A stretch of 64,000 nucleotides of DNA from Tolypeutes matacus (taxonomy: Eukaryota > Chordata > Mammalia > Cingulata > Chlamyphoridae), in the NCBI GenBank assembly GCA_026826555.1, contig JAKSZT010053764.1:33296778-33360777 (forward strand). Direction: 5' to 3'. The position numbers and the translations under genes were made by a program. The notes beneath the pieces were generated by a model. That model searched no databases. It was not told the origin of the DNA and was given only the letters and a program-made list of their open reading frames with translations. Of this stretch, positions 34,162 to 44,844 are shown one piece after another (position 1 is the stretch's first letter; every line of letters begins with the position of its first letter).

Positions 34162-34660
34162 TGTGGCAGTTTGGTGTAATTATGAATTCCAAAAATATAA
34201 TTGAATCATGCTTGTAAACTGATCTGTTAATCTGGGCATGATTAGGTTAGGATTAGGGCGTTGAGCCCCACCCCTTGGTGGGTGGGGTATTGAATATAAA
34301 AGGTAAGGCAAAGGACAGTTGAAGCAGTCTTCTGAGAAGCAGTTTTGATGTTGGAAAGAAGGCCCCACGAGAAGAGAAGCAAGCCGTTCGCCTGATCGTC
34401 TACAGCTGACCTTGTGGAGGAAACAGGAGCTAAGCCCGGAGAGAAACACAGCCCCGGGAAGAGAGGAACCCCAGAAGCCTGAACCCTGGCAAATGCCGGC
34501 AGCTGTCTTGCTCTAACACGTGGCAATGAACTGTGGTGAGAGAAGAAACTTAATGCTTTATGGCCTGGTATCTGTGGACTTCTACCCCAAATAAATACCC
34601 TTATAAGGACCAACCCATTTTTGGTATTTTACATTAGCACCCCTTTGGCTGACTAATACA
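34162..34660 (+). mobile_element. solo MaLR-like LTR, type A (cleanest copy)
   Basis: 499 bp from 'TGTGGCAGTTTGGTGTAATT' to 'GGCTGACTAATACA', flanked by perfect 5-bp CCTAG at 34157-34161 and 34661-34665. TG...CA ends, a 5-bp duplication and solo status support an ERVL/MaLR-type LTR. It carries 'CCCCAAATAAATACCCTTAT' near the 3' end. ORFs on the minus strand (89 and 123 codons) are chance frames. Confidence 0.9.
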
Positions 34661-34934
34661 CCTAGAAAGTAGGTGACACACAGTGTGTGTTCAGTAAATA
34701 TGTAAATGATTAAAAGGAATGATTAAATGCATTGACGTCTGCCCAGAAAGTGATTTCTTCTAACCAGCTATCTTGAGTTTTCCCACATTTCACACATTAG
34801 CCCCTCATCCAGAACCTCACCATGGACTATAATGAGTTTGCCATAGAACTTAAATATGGCTGACAGGAAGTTTTGAGGTACTTGAAAATGCGTATTGATA
34901 GGAGTAGCAGACATTGGGAGTGTCAAGTCATTTG

Positions 34935-35105
34935 TTAGCTGTGTGGTCTCTTGGGCAAATCTTAGACTTCTCTGGGCTTCATTTCTTTTGTGAAATAAAG
35001 ATAATAATACCCTATCCTGGGTGCCTAGAAGCTCAAACAGATACAAAAGCAGTTTGATAAGTTAATACCTCAATGAAGCATGAGACATAATAATTATTAT
35101 TTTAC
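34935..35105 (+). repeat. MIR SINE, sense
   Basis: 'GTTAGCTGTGTGGTCTCTTG' then 'GCAAATCTTAGACTTCTCTG' then 'GTGAAATAAAGATAATAATA' and a tail 'CATAATAATTATTATTTTAC' make a good MIR match. Confidence 0.8.
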
Positions 35106-35905
35106 CAAATCTACAGAAGCAGTACCCATTCCAAACAGTGAGAAAGTCTAGAGAATGGAGTGTTAGAGGTTTGTAGATTAAAGAGGAAAAGTGATGGAAG
35201 CCCTAGGCATTTGTTTTCCTGAAGGAAACCAATGATTTTCCCTAAAAAATAAAAAATCTTCCTTCTTGCCAGGGTTGCCATATTCTTCAGAAGTTGCTAG
35301 CAGTAGCAAACTTCAGAGTAATTTGCTTACTTTAAAAAGTACATTGTTAACAACTGGGGTTATATGCTATCTCTTTTATCCTAGACTTTTTCCTTATTCT
35401 GTTTTTATTGGGTTTTAATCACAGATGATCTTGTGAAATGCTTTGAACACTGATTAAAATGCAAAAATAATTTTTTTAAATGCATCAAGAATAAAGGTGA
35501 GAGAGAAATAATAGCAATGTTGAAATCTGAATAATAAACAAAAACACAGCAATAATTATATGTTATTACAGTAGACACTTATAATTCATGAATAATATAG
35601 AATGAGACCTTTGGAATCCCTAAATTTGTGAACTCACAAATTTTAGTGCAGGCTCCCCTGTTGAGAGTCATATATTTCTGGGACATACCTTCACATTGAA
35701 TTAGCATTAATTTTAAAATTTGAAGTTTAGATCTTGCTCAATTAGTAATTTTGGCAGTGGTTGGCACATTTTTCTGAATGGTTTCTTGAATCTAAGTTTC
35801 TGATTTCCACACAGTTTATGATAGACTCATTTATGTTTTTTACTTAAACCAAATAAAAATCCCATACATTTTCCCAAAACTCCTAGTGGTGTCCAACAGC
35901 CCATT
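35106..35905. other. unique AT-rich sequence
   Basis: No recognised feature. Confidence 0.4.
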
Positions 35906-35907
35906 AT

Positions 35908-35911
35908 TTCT

Positions 35912-35944
<33 letters not shown>

Positions 35945-35961
35945 CCTTCCTTTTTTTTTTT
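35908..35961. repeat. T-rich/pyrimidine tract
   Basis: T-runs separated by 'CTTCTTTCCTTCC'. Confidence 0.8.
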
Positions 35962-36209
35962 AGCCACTACAACCCTGAGGCCTACATTTAGCAAGTGTTC
36001 AACAAATATTTGTTGAACGCTTTCTTACACGTCTTTACTTCCACACCAGTACCAACAGTTGGCCTTCTTTGAAGGGCAATGTTCCCTCTCTTTTGTTTTA
36101 TGCCTTTCATGAGAGTTACTGTGTGTGATGCCCAGCCCTGATGTTTCCTTCCATGTGCAAGGCCTAATAGAATAACACACCTTTGGCCTTTCCATTGTAC
36201 TCTAGGGCA

Positions 36210-36405
36210 ATGGTTCTCAACCAGGGGCTTTTGTCACCCTAGGAAACACTTAGCAATGTCTGGGGACATTTTTCATCCCTGGGGAAAAGGGACTTGCTCC
36301 TGGCATCAAGTGAGTAGATGCCAGAGATACTCCAAAATAAACATCTTACAAAAAGAATGATCCAGTCCAAAACCAATAGTGCCAAGTTAAGAGACCCTCG
36401 TCTAA
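36210..36405 (+). mobile_element. hAT-like non-autonomous transposon remnant
   Basis: Starts 'CAATGGTTCTCAACCAGGGG', continues 'AGCAATGTCTGGGGACATTT' and 'GCATCAAGTGAGTAGATGCC', and ends 'AATAGTGCCAAGTTAAGAG'. The same family occurs at 47520-47795. Confidence 0.65.
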
Positions 36406-36580
36406 GAAGAATTAGAGTAATGTTAAGCATAGGCATAGTTGAGTATTCTTAAATTGGCCCCCTGCCCTTTCATTTTCTCTTTGCAATTTGTCAGCCTATA
36501 GAAACAATTTCCATCTGTTTGCGCTATTCCATGGGATAAGTTTAATGGGACAGTATCTGCCATCTATAGGAAAGACCTGC

Positions 36581-36590
36581 NNNNNNNNNN
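36581..36590. other. assembly gap (10 N) with duplicated 47-bp flank
   Basis: The 47 bp before the Ns (36534-36580, beginning GGATAAGTTTAATGGGACAG) are repeated exactly after them (36591-36637). This is the expected signature of two contigs that overlap but were not merged. Confidence 0.95.
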
Positions 36591-36759
36591 GGATAAGTTT
36601 AATGGGACAGTATCTGCCATCTATAGGAAAGACCTGCAGTTTGTGAGTGTAAGTTCAATTCAGGGGAATGATGGCAAGACCATACATCTGCACCTCCTAT
36701 ACCTTTTTAGTAAAAATAGACGTTTTGGTCTCCACCTGCTTGACTCCTAAATCAATTGA

Positions 36760-36766
36760 TCTCTCT

Positions 36767-36818
<52 letters not shown>
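36760..36818. repeat. (CT)n microsatellite
   Basis: About 45 bp of nearly pure CT repeat with pyrimidine-rich shoulders ('CTCTCTCCCTCC' and 'CCTCCCCTCCTCTCC'). Confidence 0.95.
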
Positions 36819-36820
<2 letters not shown>

Positions 36821-36935
36821 CCCTCCTCTCCATTCTAAACTTGAGCAGAAGAAGTTACTATATTTGGGATCCTCTCAAGCTCCAAAACTATATGTAATGA
36901 ATGGAAGACAACATGAGATGTGGATGCTTGATGAT

Positions 36936-37462
36936 TGTATTAGTCAGCCAAAGGGGTGCTGATGCAAAATACCAGAAATCTGTTGGTCTTTATAAAGCGT
37001 ATTTATTTGGGGTAGATTAATTTATGGCAGTTACCAGGCCATAAAGCTTAAGTCTCTTCCCTCACCAAAGTCCATTGCCACGTGTTAGAGCAAGAGAGCT
37101 GCTGACATTTGTCACGGTTCAGGCTTCTTGGGTTCCTCTCTTCCGGGGGCTGCGTTTCTCTCCAGGCTTAGCTCCTCTGTTTCCTCCACAAGGCCAGCTG
37201 TAGACTCTCAGGCAAATGGCTCATGTCTTTTCCCGGGGCCTTCTCTCCTTCCTCATGACCAAGCTCTCTTTCTTCCCACAGTTCCAGCTCAAGACTCCAA
37301 CATCAGAAGTACTACAACTCTGTCCTTGCCATGCCAAGGGGTGGAGCTCAACGCCCTACTGACATGGCCCAGTCAATGCCCAGATTAACAGACCAGTTTA
37401 CAAGCATAACCCAATATCTACTTTTGGAATTCATAACTATATCAAACTGCCAAACTGTTACA
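36936..37462 (-). mobile_element. solo MaLR-like LTR, type A, antisense
   Basis: Starts 'TGTATTAGTCAGCCAAAGGG' and ends 'CCAAACTGTTACA', the reverse complement of the type A LTR ends. The flanks ATGAT and AAGAT agree at 4 of 5 positions. About 527 bp, no internal region. The plus-strand 86-codon ORF within it is a chance frame. Confidence 0.85.
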
Positions 37463-38092
37463 AAGATCATCTGGGTTTACTAAAGCCTAAGCCTTTCCCC
37501 TTCTCATACTAGCCTAACAGCACATGTTTCTCAAATTCCTGCTTCATTGAATCTATAAAGTAATGCATATAATGGATGTGTGATCTGCTAACAAACAGAT
37601 GAAATAGTGATGGCTGTAGCAGTAAATGTTGAAGGTCTGACAGTTGGGAAGATTAAGATCCTGTAGAGTCAGGGAACTTGCAGAGTTCATCTATTTAATG
37701 ATGGAAAAATGACCAGGAGTGGAAACAAAATAAATAGTAATATATTATTCACCTGGGACAGGCCCACTGGTATACTTGTCCCATCTTGGACAACACTAGA
37801 GTAAATATGTTTTATTTTTTGCAATCCAGAATATATCTTTTTACAACAGAACCTATGTTTTCCTCTGGAAACCACTCCTCTTGCACTCTTAGTCCATGTG
37901 GGCCAGTTCCAAACCTGGCTCCAGGGGCATTCAAGAGACACAGGCCTGGCCAATGACAATGTTGTCCCATGGGTCTCAGTGAATGGTTAAGAAATGGGCA
38001 CATGCCCCAGTCAGAGCTATATGAACTCCAGGATTTTGCTGGAACAGGAGAAAGACAATTTTCATTTCTGCTGGACATGAGGCTGTGAGCAT
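37463..38092. other. unique sequence
   Basis: No recognised gene or repeat. Overlapping minus-strand ORFs up to 105 codons show no known domain. Confidence 0.4.
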
Positions 38093-38521
38093 TGCAGTTG
38101 ACTGAGTTATGTACCCCAGAAAAAAACATGTTGTTAATCTTAATTCATTCCTATGGGTGTGAACCCATTGTAAATAGGACCTTTTGAAGATGTTATTTTT
38201 AGTTAAGGTGTAGCCAACCAAAGCCAGGTCAGCCTTAATCCTACTAGTGGAGGCAACAGAGAAAAAGCCACAGGAAGAAGATGGAAGTCAACAGAACCTG
38301 GAGCAGAAAGAAGACATCTCCATGTGCATTGCCATGTGATGGAAAAGTCAAGGGCCACAGATTGCCAGCAGCCAGCCCCAGAACACCGTAATCTTCCAGG
38401 AGAAAGCATCACCTTACTTTATGCCCAGATTTCTCCTAACCTCAAAACCATGAGCCAATAAATTCCCATTGTTTAAGCTAACTCATTATATGATGTTTGT
38501 TTTAGCAGCCAGGACACTAGA
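38093..38521 (+). mobile_element. solo MaLR-like LTR, type B
   Basis: Shares 'TATGTACCCCAGAAAAA', 'GGTGTGAACCCATTG', 'AAATAGGACCTTTTGAAGAT', 'CCAATAAATTCCC' and 'TTTTAGCAGCCAGGACACTAG' with 15166-15587. The left end is eroded. Confidence 0.8.
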
Positions 38522-38562
38522 CTGATTTGCCAGAGGGCATGTATGAAATAGAAAACAACATA

Positions 38563-38637
38563 AAAAAAAAAAAAAAAAAAAGGAAGAGAAAAGAAAAGAA
38601 AAGAAACAAAAGGAAAGGAAAAGAAAAGAAAAGAAAA
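38563..38637 (+). repeat. A-rich/(GAAAA)n tract
   Basis: A-run of about 20, then AGAAAAGAAAAG repeats. All purine except two Cs. Confidence 0.9.
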
Positions 38638-38744
38638 TTTGCAAGATAGAGAGAAAGAATCCAGATCCTCTTGGTATCCTTTGCTACCCTAGATCCAGCC
38701 ATGCCTAAAGCTGGGATTCCTCAGTTACATGAGCCAATAGAATT

Positions 38745-38803
38745 CATCACCACCAACATCACCAACATCACCACCATTATCACCACTACTACCACCACCA
38801 CCC
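38745..38803. repeat. (ACC/ATC)n trinucleotide tract
   Basis: Imperfect 'ATCACCACCAACATCACC' and 'ACTACTACCACCACCACC' repeats. Confidence 0.85.
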
Positions 38804-39185
38804 CTTTTTTTTTAACTTTGCAACAGAAAGAGTCTTGTGTAATAGAGACCTCAACTCTGGACTCATCACTTCAATCTTTCCCTAAATAAATAATACCTCC
38901 CAATTCCAGATACTTAAACACTGCCCTTTATCTTCCCAAATTATAACCTCTTGATTTCACTTATCTGATTGCTTCGGTCACACTTGGGAACATTTCCTAC
39001 TGGTCACTGGACACTGGCAGTCATGAGCTGATGCTGTGAACCAGGTTAGAAGTGAAAGCCCCCACAAAGTGGTGACATTGATCCACTTTAACCAAATGTG
39101 ATTATACAACAATGACTAAAATAACTACAAAACTAATATTGATAGAACCTACCATTGATTATCATTTTACTGCTTTTCACATACT
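38804..39185. other. unique sequence
   Basis: No recognised feature. Confidence 0.4.
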
Positions 39186-39189
39186 GTGA

Positions 39190-39390
39190 TGGGTGCTCTC
39201 CCCATGTCATCTCATTTAATCCTCCAAGCAAGACTATAATGGTGCCTTTACTTTCCCCATTTCACAGAGGAGGAATCTGAGACAGAGAGAGGTTCAACAA
39301 CTTATGAGAGGTTACAGAGCTAACAGGAAGTGGCAGTACTGAGAATCAAATCTGACCCCAGAGCCCATAACCCTACTGACTATTCTGTCC
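39190..39390 (-). repeat. MIR SINE, antisense
   Basis: 'CTCATTTAATCCTCCAAGCA', 'CCCCATTTCACAGAGGAGGA', 'GAGAGAGGTTCAACAACTTA' and 'CAAATCTGACCCCAGAGCCC' make a near-complete antisense MIR including the tRNA-related end. Confidence 0.85.
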
Positions 39391-39503
39391 TTCCTGTACT
39401 GTTGGGGCAAAGTTTCGCAATGGTCAAATGATGAGAATGAATGTTAGGCACTCTTACTCCTCTTTCACAGGAACTTCATTCCCAAAGTGATGCCTTTAGG
39501 GTA

Positions 39504-40090
39504 TGTAGCAGTTTGATATGTTTATGAATTCCAAAAGTAGATATTAGATTATGTTTGCAAACTCATTTGTTCCTCTGGGCATGATTAAATTATGATTAGA
39601 ATTTTGATCAGGCCACATCAGTAGGGCATTAAGTCCCCTCCCCTTTATGGGGACTCAACAGAGAAAAGACATGGAAAAGGACAAAGTTGGGAGTTTCAAG
39701 CTGGAGTCCCAGGAATTAAACACACAGCAGAAGAACACAGAGGAATAGAGAGAGCTCCATAGAAACAACAGAGGCCCTGGAAAAGAGATGAGCCTAATAG
39801 CCTACAGGTGCAGCTGAGCCAGAGAGGAACAAGCCCTGGGAGAGAGATGAGACTTATGCCAGCCTACAGCTAATATTGGAAGAAGCTGGGACCACGGAGC
39901 CTTAAGAAAGAAGAGGAAGCCTGAACCCTTGCAGACGTCACAGCTATCTTGGTCCCACACATGGCAACAGACTTTGGTGAGGGAAGTAGCTTACGCTTAT
40001 GGCCTGGTAACTACCCCAAATAAATACCCTTTATAAAAACTAACTGATTTCTGGTATTTTGCATCAGCACCCCTTTGACTGACTAATATA
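39504..40090 (+). mobile_element. solo MaLR-like LTR, type A
   Basis: 587 bp from 'TGTAGCAGTTTGATATGTTT' to 'GACTGACTAATATA'. The flanks GGGTA (39499-39503) and GGCTA (40091-40095) agree at 4 of 5. 'CCCCAAATAAATACCCTTTA' and 'TTTTGCATCAGCACCCCTTT' lie near the end. No internal region. Confidence 0.88.
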
Positions 40091-41420
40091 GGCTAACTAA
40101 AGAGAACAATTTTAAAATAAGAGTTTTATAGGGGAAAATAAAGCAAGAAATGTGATACCTACATAAAAGACACAGACCCTGTGGGTTCTTATAATTATCC
40201 ATCTATCGCCTCGATCAACCACTTCCCTCCCTCAGTGTCAGTTTCTTCCACCACAAATAGAAGAAACTGGAACACAGAATAAGATAATGATGACGTACTC
40301 TGAGCAAGACATCATCCTGACCCTTTCCATCCATGGTCTCTAAGCAATCTCTGATGTCCTTTTAGGTCTAAACTTTCTGTCATTACAAGCTTTCTATGAA
40401 TTAAAATGTTTTTGAAAGGGACATGTGAGAATACAAAAATGCAACTGCTTGAAAGAGTTTAATTAAAAATTCTGAAAAATATAGACTCCCAAAAGTCCAG
40501 TTTTACTTTTGTTTCTCATAGGCCAGCATTGTTTGTACTCGGCAAGCATACACACTGTGCCCATTATCCTTATTCTGGGCCAGCAACCAATGAATTTGGT
40601 GTGGCTGAGAAATAAAATGCTTGTAGCTGAGCCCTTTGCGGCCTGCTTAACCTTCTAGCTGAGTCCTATTGACCTGCTGACACCAAATGGACATGTGAGA
40701 AGCCAGAGCATTTTGTTAATATGCAGGAGTTTCCTCCAAGGGGCAGAAAAGGCCTCTATGACTCAAAGAAAATTAGGTTCCTCAGCAGTAAACTGCCCTT
40801 TGGGGGAAAGGAAGAAAAATTCCAGAGGAGGGAAGGGAAAAAAGACACAATAAATTTCAACTGCTCCTCCCAGTTATAATTAAAAGAACAAGGGCAATAA
40901 ATGACAATTGCACATTTCATATGATGGCCTGCCCCAGAGTCAACTTCAAACTGGTTTCCTCTGTATGTATTTATTTTGCTTTAAATATCCTGGGAGGCGC
41001 ATATTATTATCTTCTGAGGACATCTTTAGTAAACAGGGAGCTTAGGCATGTTTGCATTGTTCTGGCTTGTTGCAGTTGTTGACCTGACTAGAGAATGCCC
41101 TGCTTTGATCACTTAAAAATGAAAGCAGTTTTTACTGCAAATTGCACTGGAATGAAATAAAAACTAAACAAACCAAAAGGACATTTTCTGTTTATTCTTT
41201 ATTAGTTACACATTTAAAAGAACACAGACCTCCCTTCCCTCGGGCCCCAAAATATGAACGCATTTAGAACATTTTTCTTTTATCCATCTTCTCTTTTTAT
41301 ATTCCAGGCAAAGTTCTCTGGAGGGTGCTACTGAAAAATAGTCTACAGCTTGGCAATATCAGGTTGGAAGAGCACACTCCAAGAGGTTTCCTCAGCCCCT
41401 CATATCAACCCTATTTTACA
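40091..41420. other. unique sequence, 1.3 kb
   Basis: No repeat I can name. It includes a stretch with little simple repeat (about 40850-41130) that could be a conserved non-coding element, but I cannot compare genomes here. Confidence 0.45.
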
Positions 41421-41424
41421 GATT

Positions 41425-41580
41425 CAGGGTTGGCATCTTGACTCCAGCACTTAACTGGCCATGTAACCTCAGACACAATTATCAGACCCTTTGAGCCTCA
41501 GTTTCTTCATCCGTAAAATGGGGATAATAGATCAAAGTCTTGTAAAAGGATTAAATTACTTGAAACACATGTTGGTGGGT
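41425..41580 (+). repeat. MIR SINE, sense
   Basis: 'ACTGGCCATGTAACCTCAGA' then 'GCCTCAGTTTCTTCATCCGT' then 'AAAATGGGGATAATAG' is a clear MIR core. Confidence 0.85.
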
Positions 41581-41614
41581 GTTCAGGGAAAGATGGATAC
41601 TGTTTTTATTTTTG

Positions 41615-41745
41615 GTGTTGTTATTTTCCATTTACAAATGAGGAAATTGGAGCCCCACACCCCCAAATTAAATGGCTTGTCCAAGTGCTCACAGCTTATA
41701 AGTGGTAGAATTTAGACACAAATCCTATTCTTTTGCCTTCATATT
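41615..41745 (-). repeat. MIR SINE, antisense
   Basis: 'TTACAAATGAGGAAATTGGA' then 'GCTTGTCCAAGTGCTCACAG' then 'AAGTGGTAGAATTTAGAC'. It sits head-to-head beside the sense MIR at 41425. Confidence 0.8.
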
Positions 41746-42740
41746 CACCTCTTCCTATTTTCTTCATATAATAGAAATAATCTAAGTAAGAACTATGTGA
41801 TTGTTATACAAACACCCCTTTAAGAAGAGTCCCTTATCACCCTATTCAAGTGTCACTACAATGTCCCCTTTATAAAGATATCTGAAGTTGCTTTTTTTCT
41901 CTCTTTTTTAAATTAAAATGTCCCCTAATTAAAAGATACTGTTAGGGAAATTAATGGAGAGGCAATGGTTTTAAACCATTATTTGCCTAACGATGTGCCT
42001 GTGCTGTAGTTGATTTTTCTTGTCTTTTTGATCAACAGCAGTGAGAGCCTTATCATTTTAATGCTGCAGTGGTAAGGTTATTAAAAGGGACCAAATACCC
42101 TAACAGCCTTGTACCTTTGATTTTCTGCCATACTCTCCAAGTTATTGAGTAAGAGGGTCAAGGGAATTTATTCCTGTGCTTTAGGAAATCTACAAACAAT
42201 ATTAAAAGAGAAGTTGGTGGCAGATTAAGAAACTTTTAATAACCTTGTGCAAACCTTCCAGACACTCATTACTCAGTTTCAGTTAGCACATATAGGTGAT
42301 TGAAATATGCGATTTCAAAACGTGCTGTGGGAGTTAGGAGCAGGCCAGCAGCTGACAGAGAGGCAGTTGGGGCAAGAAAAAAGAGGTTCAGGGCCAAGCT
42401 GTTCGGTGAGGATCGGCTCTTTTATTTTGCTGTATTTTGAACTAGAATAAGCCCATAAGGGAGAATTGGAAGTCTGGGAGGGAATTGTATTCACACCAAC
42501 TAAAGTTGAAATCCACCAACTAAAGACCACCGATTGACTTCTCTGATGCATGTAAAAGATCACACTCTATTCTCTCTTCTCTCTTCTCTCTCTCTCTTTT
42601 TCCTAAAACACTATTTTTCTAGACAGGCAAGTAGTTTTCTAACTGCTTGAACAGTTCCAAACTAAGAAATGGAAATCCCAAGATATTTTCCTGTTCATCT
42701 TTAAAGAGGTATTTAACTCCCTAAACTTATTTTTCTCAAA
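41746..42740. other. unique sequence, about 1 kb
   Basis: No recognised gene or repeat apart from a short CTCTT-rich tract at 42568-42600. Confidence 0.4.
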
Positions 42741-42744
42741 GTCA

Positions 42745-42835
42745 ACTGTGAATAGCACATGGATTGAGATTATCAACTGGATTCCAACTCTAGCTTTAGC
42801 TCTTTCTAGTTCTGAGAACTTGTGCCAACCACATA
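42745..42835 (+). repeat. MIR SINE fragment, sense
   Basis: 'CTGGATTCCAACTCTAGCTT' then 'GTTCTGAGAACTTGTGCCAA' resembles the MIR 5' half. Confidence 0.5.
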
Positions 42836-42854
42836 ATGGTTTACAATAGAGCAT

Positions 42855-42975
42855 GGGAAGTATTTTATCCACATTTTACAGCTGAAAATCTGATGCTTAG
42901 AAAAATTAAGTGATTTACAGAAAGGCACACAGCTATTGAGTGGAGTCTAGTTCCAAAGCCATTCTTTTTCTTTTA
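42855..42975 (-). repeat. MIR SINE, antisense
   Basis: 'CCACATTTTACAGCTGAAAA' then 'AAATTAAGTGATTTACAGAA' then 'CACACAGCTATTGAGTGGAG'. Confidence 0.75.
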
Positions 42976-43014
42976 TGCTGGAATGTATCCTGGTTATTCA
43001 TTTTCTTTCTATAG

Positions 43015-43125
43015 AATAATCTCTGCCCTAGTCCTAACCTCTCACGGAATTTTTGTAAGGATTAAATGAATTAATATTTATTCAAGTATTTTATGAACCC
43101 AATAGAGCAATAAATAAATGTGAAA
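43015..43125 (+). repeat. MIR SINE 3' fragment, sense
   Basis: 'GTAAGGATTAAATGAATTAA' then 'CAATAGAGCAATAAATAAAT', the MIR 3' part. Confidence 0.6.
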
Positions 43126-43253
43126 GCTTCAGAATATAGAGGAAGGAAAATTCCAGTGGGAGAAACAACATATTCAAAGAAAGGATGAGAGAGTGACATA
43201 CCTAAAATACAGGCAACATTACACTGATGTGAGCAGGGGTTTTTGTGGTAGAG

Positions 43254-43580
43254 CAGGGGTTGGCAAACTTTATAAAGGGCCAGAGAGTAAATATTTTAGG
43301 CTTTGTTGCCCATTTTGTCTCTTTCTCAAATACTCAACTCTGCTGTTGGAGCAGAAGAGCAGCAAAAAACTATATGTAAATGAATGGGTGTGGCCGTGTT
43401 CCAATAAAGCCTTATTTATGGATAATGAAATTTGAATTTCAGATAATTTTAAGATATCACAAAGTATTACCCTTCTTCTGATATTTATTTCAATCATATA
43501 AAAATGTAAAAATCATTTTTAGCGCTTGGGCCATAAAATAGGCCAGATATGGCCCATAGGGCATAGTTTGTCAATCCCTG
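43254..43580. mobile_element. hAT-Charlie-type non-autonomous transposon
   Basis: 327 bp with terminal inverted repeats CAGGGGTTGGCAAAC and (other strand) CAGGGATTGACAAAC. The interior reads 'AAAGGGCCAGAGAGTAAATA' and 'GTGTTCCAATAAAGCC'. The 8-bp flanks TGGTAGAG (43246-43253) and TTGTAGAG (43581-43588) differ at one base, matching the hAT 8-bp duplication. It is non-coding; an ORF across it is chance. Confidence 0.85.
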
Positions 43581-44398
43581 TTGTAGAGCAACAAAAAAAT
43601 TATAAAATGGCCCAGATAAAGTCTAGGCTGACTCATTTGAATAATGCTTGAGAGGCAATACAATGTCACTGAATTTCATTAGCAAGAGGATTATAAGACT
43701 GTATTACTTTGGAGTGCTTTGAGCTACGAGGAACCAAAAAATGTGACTAATATCTGCTTGGAATATAAGAATATTTTATATTTAACAAGGTTATTTAACA
43801 AGAAACCTCAATGCAGAGATTGCAGGGTCCATTCAGAGTTTCAACAATGTTATCAGTGACCCAGACTCTTTCCTTCCTTTAGATCCAGCCTCAGCATGAT
43901 GGCTTTCCATATTTATACTTAATACTTCATAATGATAAGATTGCTGCCAAGTCTCCAAGCATCACGTCCTCACACAGCATCCCAAGCGTAAAGGAAGAGG
44001 AAGATTGTTCACCAACAAACTCTCCCCTCATATCAGTTCCTTTTGACAGGAAGCAAATGGTTTCTCAAAAGCCCTATATCAAACTATCTCTTTGCCAAAA
44101 CGGGTGGCATGGCCACAACTTTGCATTGCAAAACAAAATGCATTTTTAGCTTAGATCAATTATGAGTTATCATCTGGGACTAGCTACATTGACCCAAACA
44201 AAATTGGAATTTGATTAGCAAGGAGGAAGTGGGGCAACTGAATTGTACTGGTTGGTAGGCCGCTGTCAGGATTTGCCTTAATGAAAGAAGCAATGTGTTG
44301 TTGGAAATTGAGCCAGAAGTCAACTTGAGGTAGGATGAAATTTCTGTACTCCCACAACATCCTCTATTTTATCACTTTTCATTTTTATATGGAAAGTA
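43581..44398. other. unique sequence
   Basis: No recognised feature. Confidence 0.4.
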
Positions 44399-44408
44399 TT
44401 AGTTGATA

Positions 44409-44820
44409 TTTTTTTTTAAGACTTATTTTTTATTTTTTTATTCCTCCTGCTCCCCCGCCCCCACCCCCCACCCCCTACCCCCCATCATTGTTTGCGCTCT
44501 CTGTCTGCTTTCTGAGCCCATTCACTGTGTGCTCATCTTCTCTTTAGGAGGAACCAAGAACCGAACCTGGGACCTCCCATTTGGGAGAGAAGTGCTCAAT
44601 CGCTTGAACTACCTCAGCTCCCTGCTTTGTTGTAGCTCTCATTATCTTTCCTCTTTGTGTCTCTTTGTTGCATCATCTTGTTGCATCAACTTGCCACGCC
44701 TGCCCATCGCACCAGCTCACTGTCTTGCTTTATCTTCTCCAGGAGGCACCAGGAACCAAACCCGGGACCTCCCATGTGGTAGGTGGGAGCTCAATCTCTT
44801 GAGAATCACATCCGCTTCCC
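44409..44820 (-). mobile_element. composite DAS-type SINE with two tRNA-like heads
   Basis: About 412 bp. Antisense head 1 at about 44742-44820 ('AACCAAACCCGGGACCTCCC'), a non-tRNA body at 44620-44740, antisense head 2 at about 44548-44620 ('AACCGAACCTGGGACC'), then a second body with a C-rich patch and a T-run. Flanks TAGTTGATA (44400-44408) and TAATTGATA (44821-44829) agree at 8 of 9. The single pair of flanks indicates one mobilised unit. The 146-codon plus-strand ORF here is chance. Confidence 0.88.
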
Positions 44821-44844
44821 TAATTGATACTTCTATTTTCTAAA

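Noticed and set aside
36756..36962. ORF with SLSLSLSL repeats
   Set aside because: Translation of the (CT)n microsatellite.
44403..44843. Plus-strand ORF of 146 codons
   Set aside because: It is antisense through a composite SINE; its proline-rich part comes from a C-rich patch.
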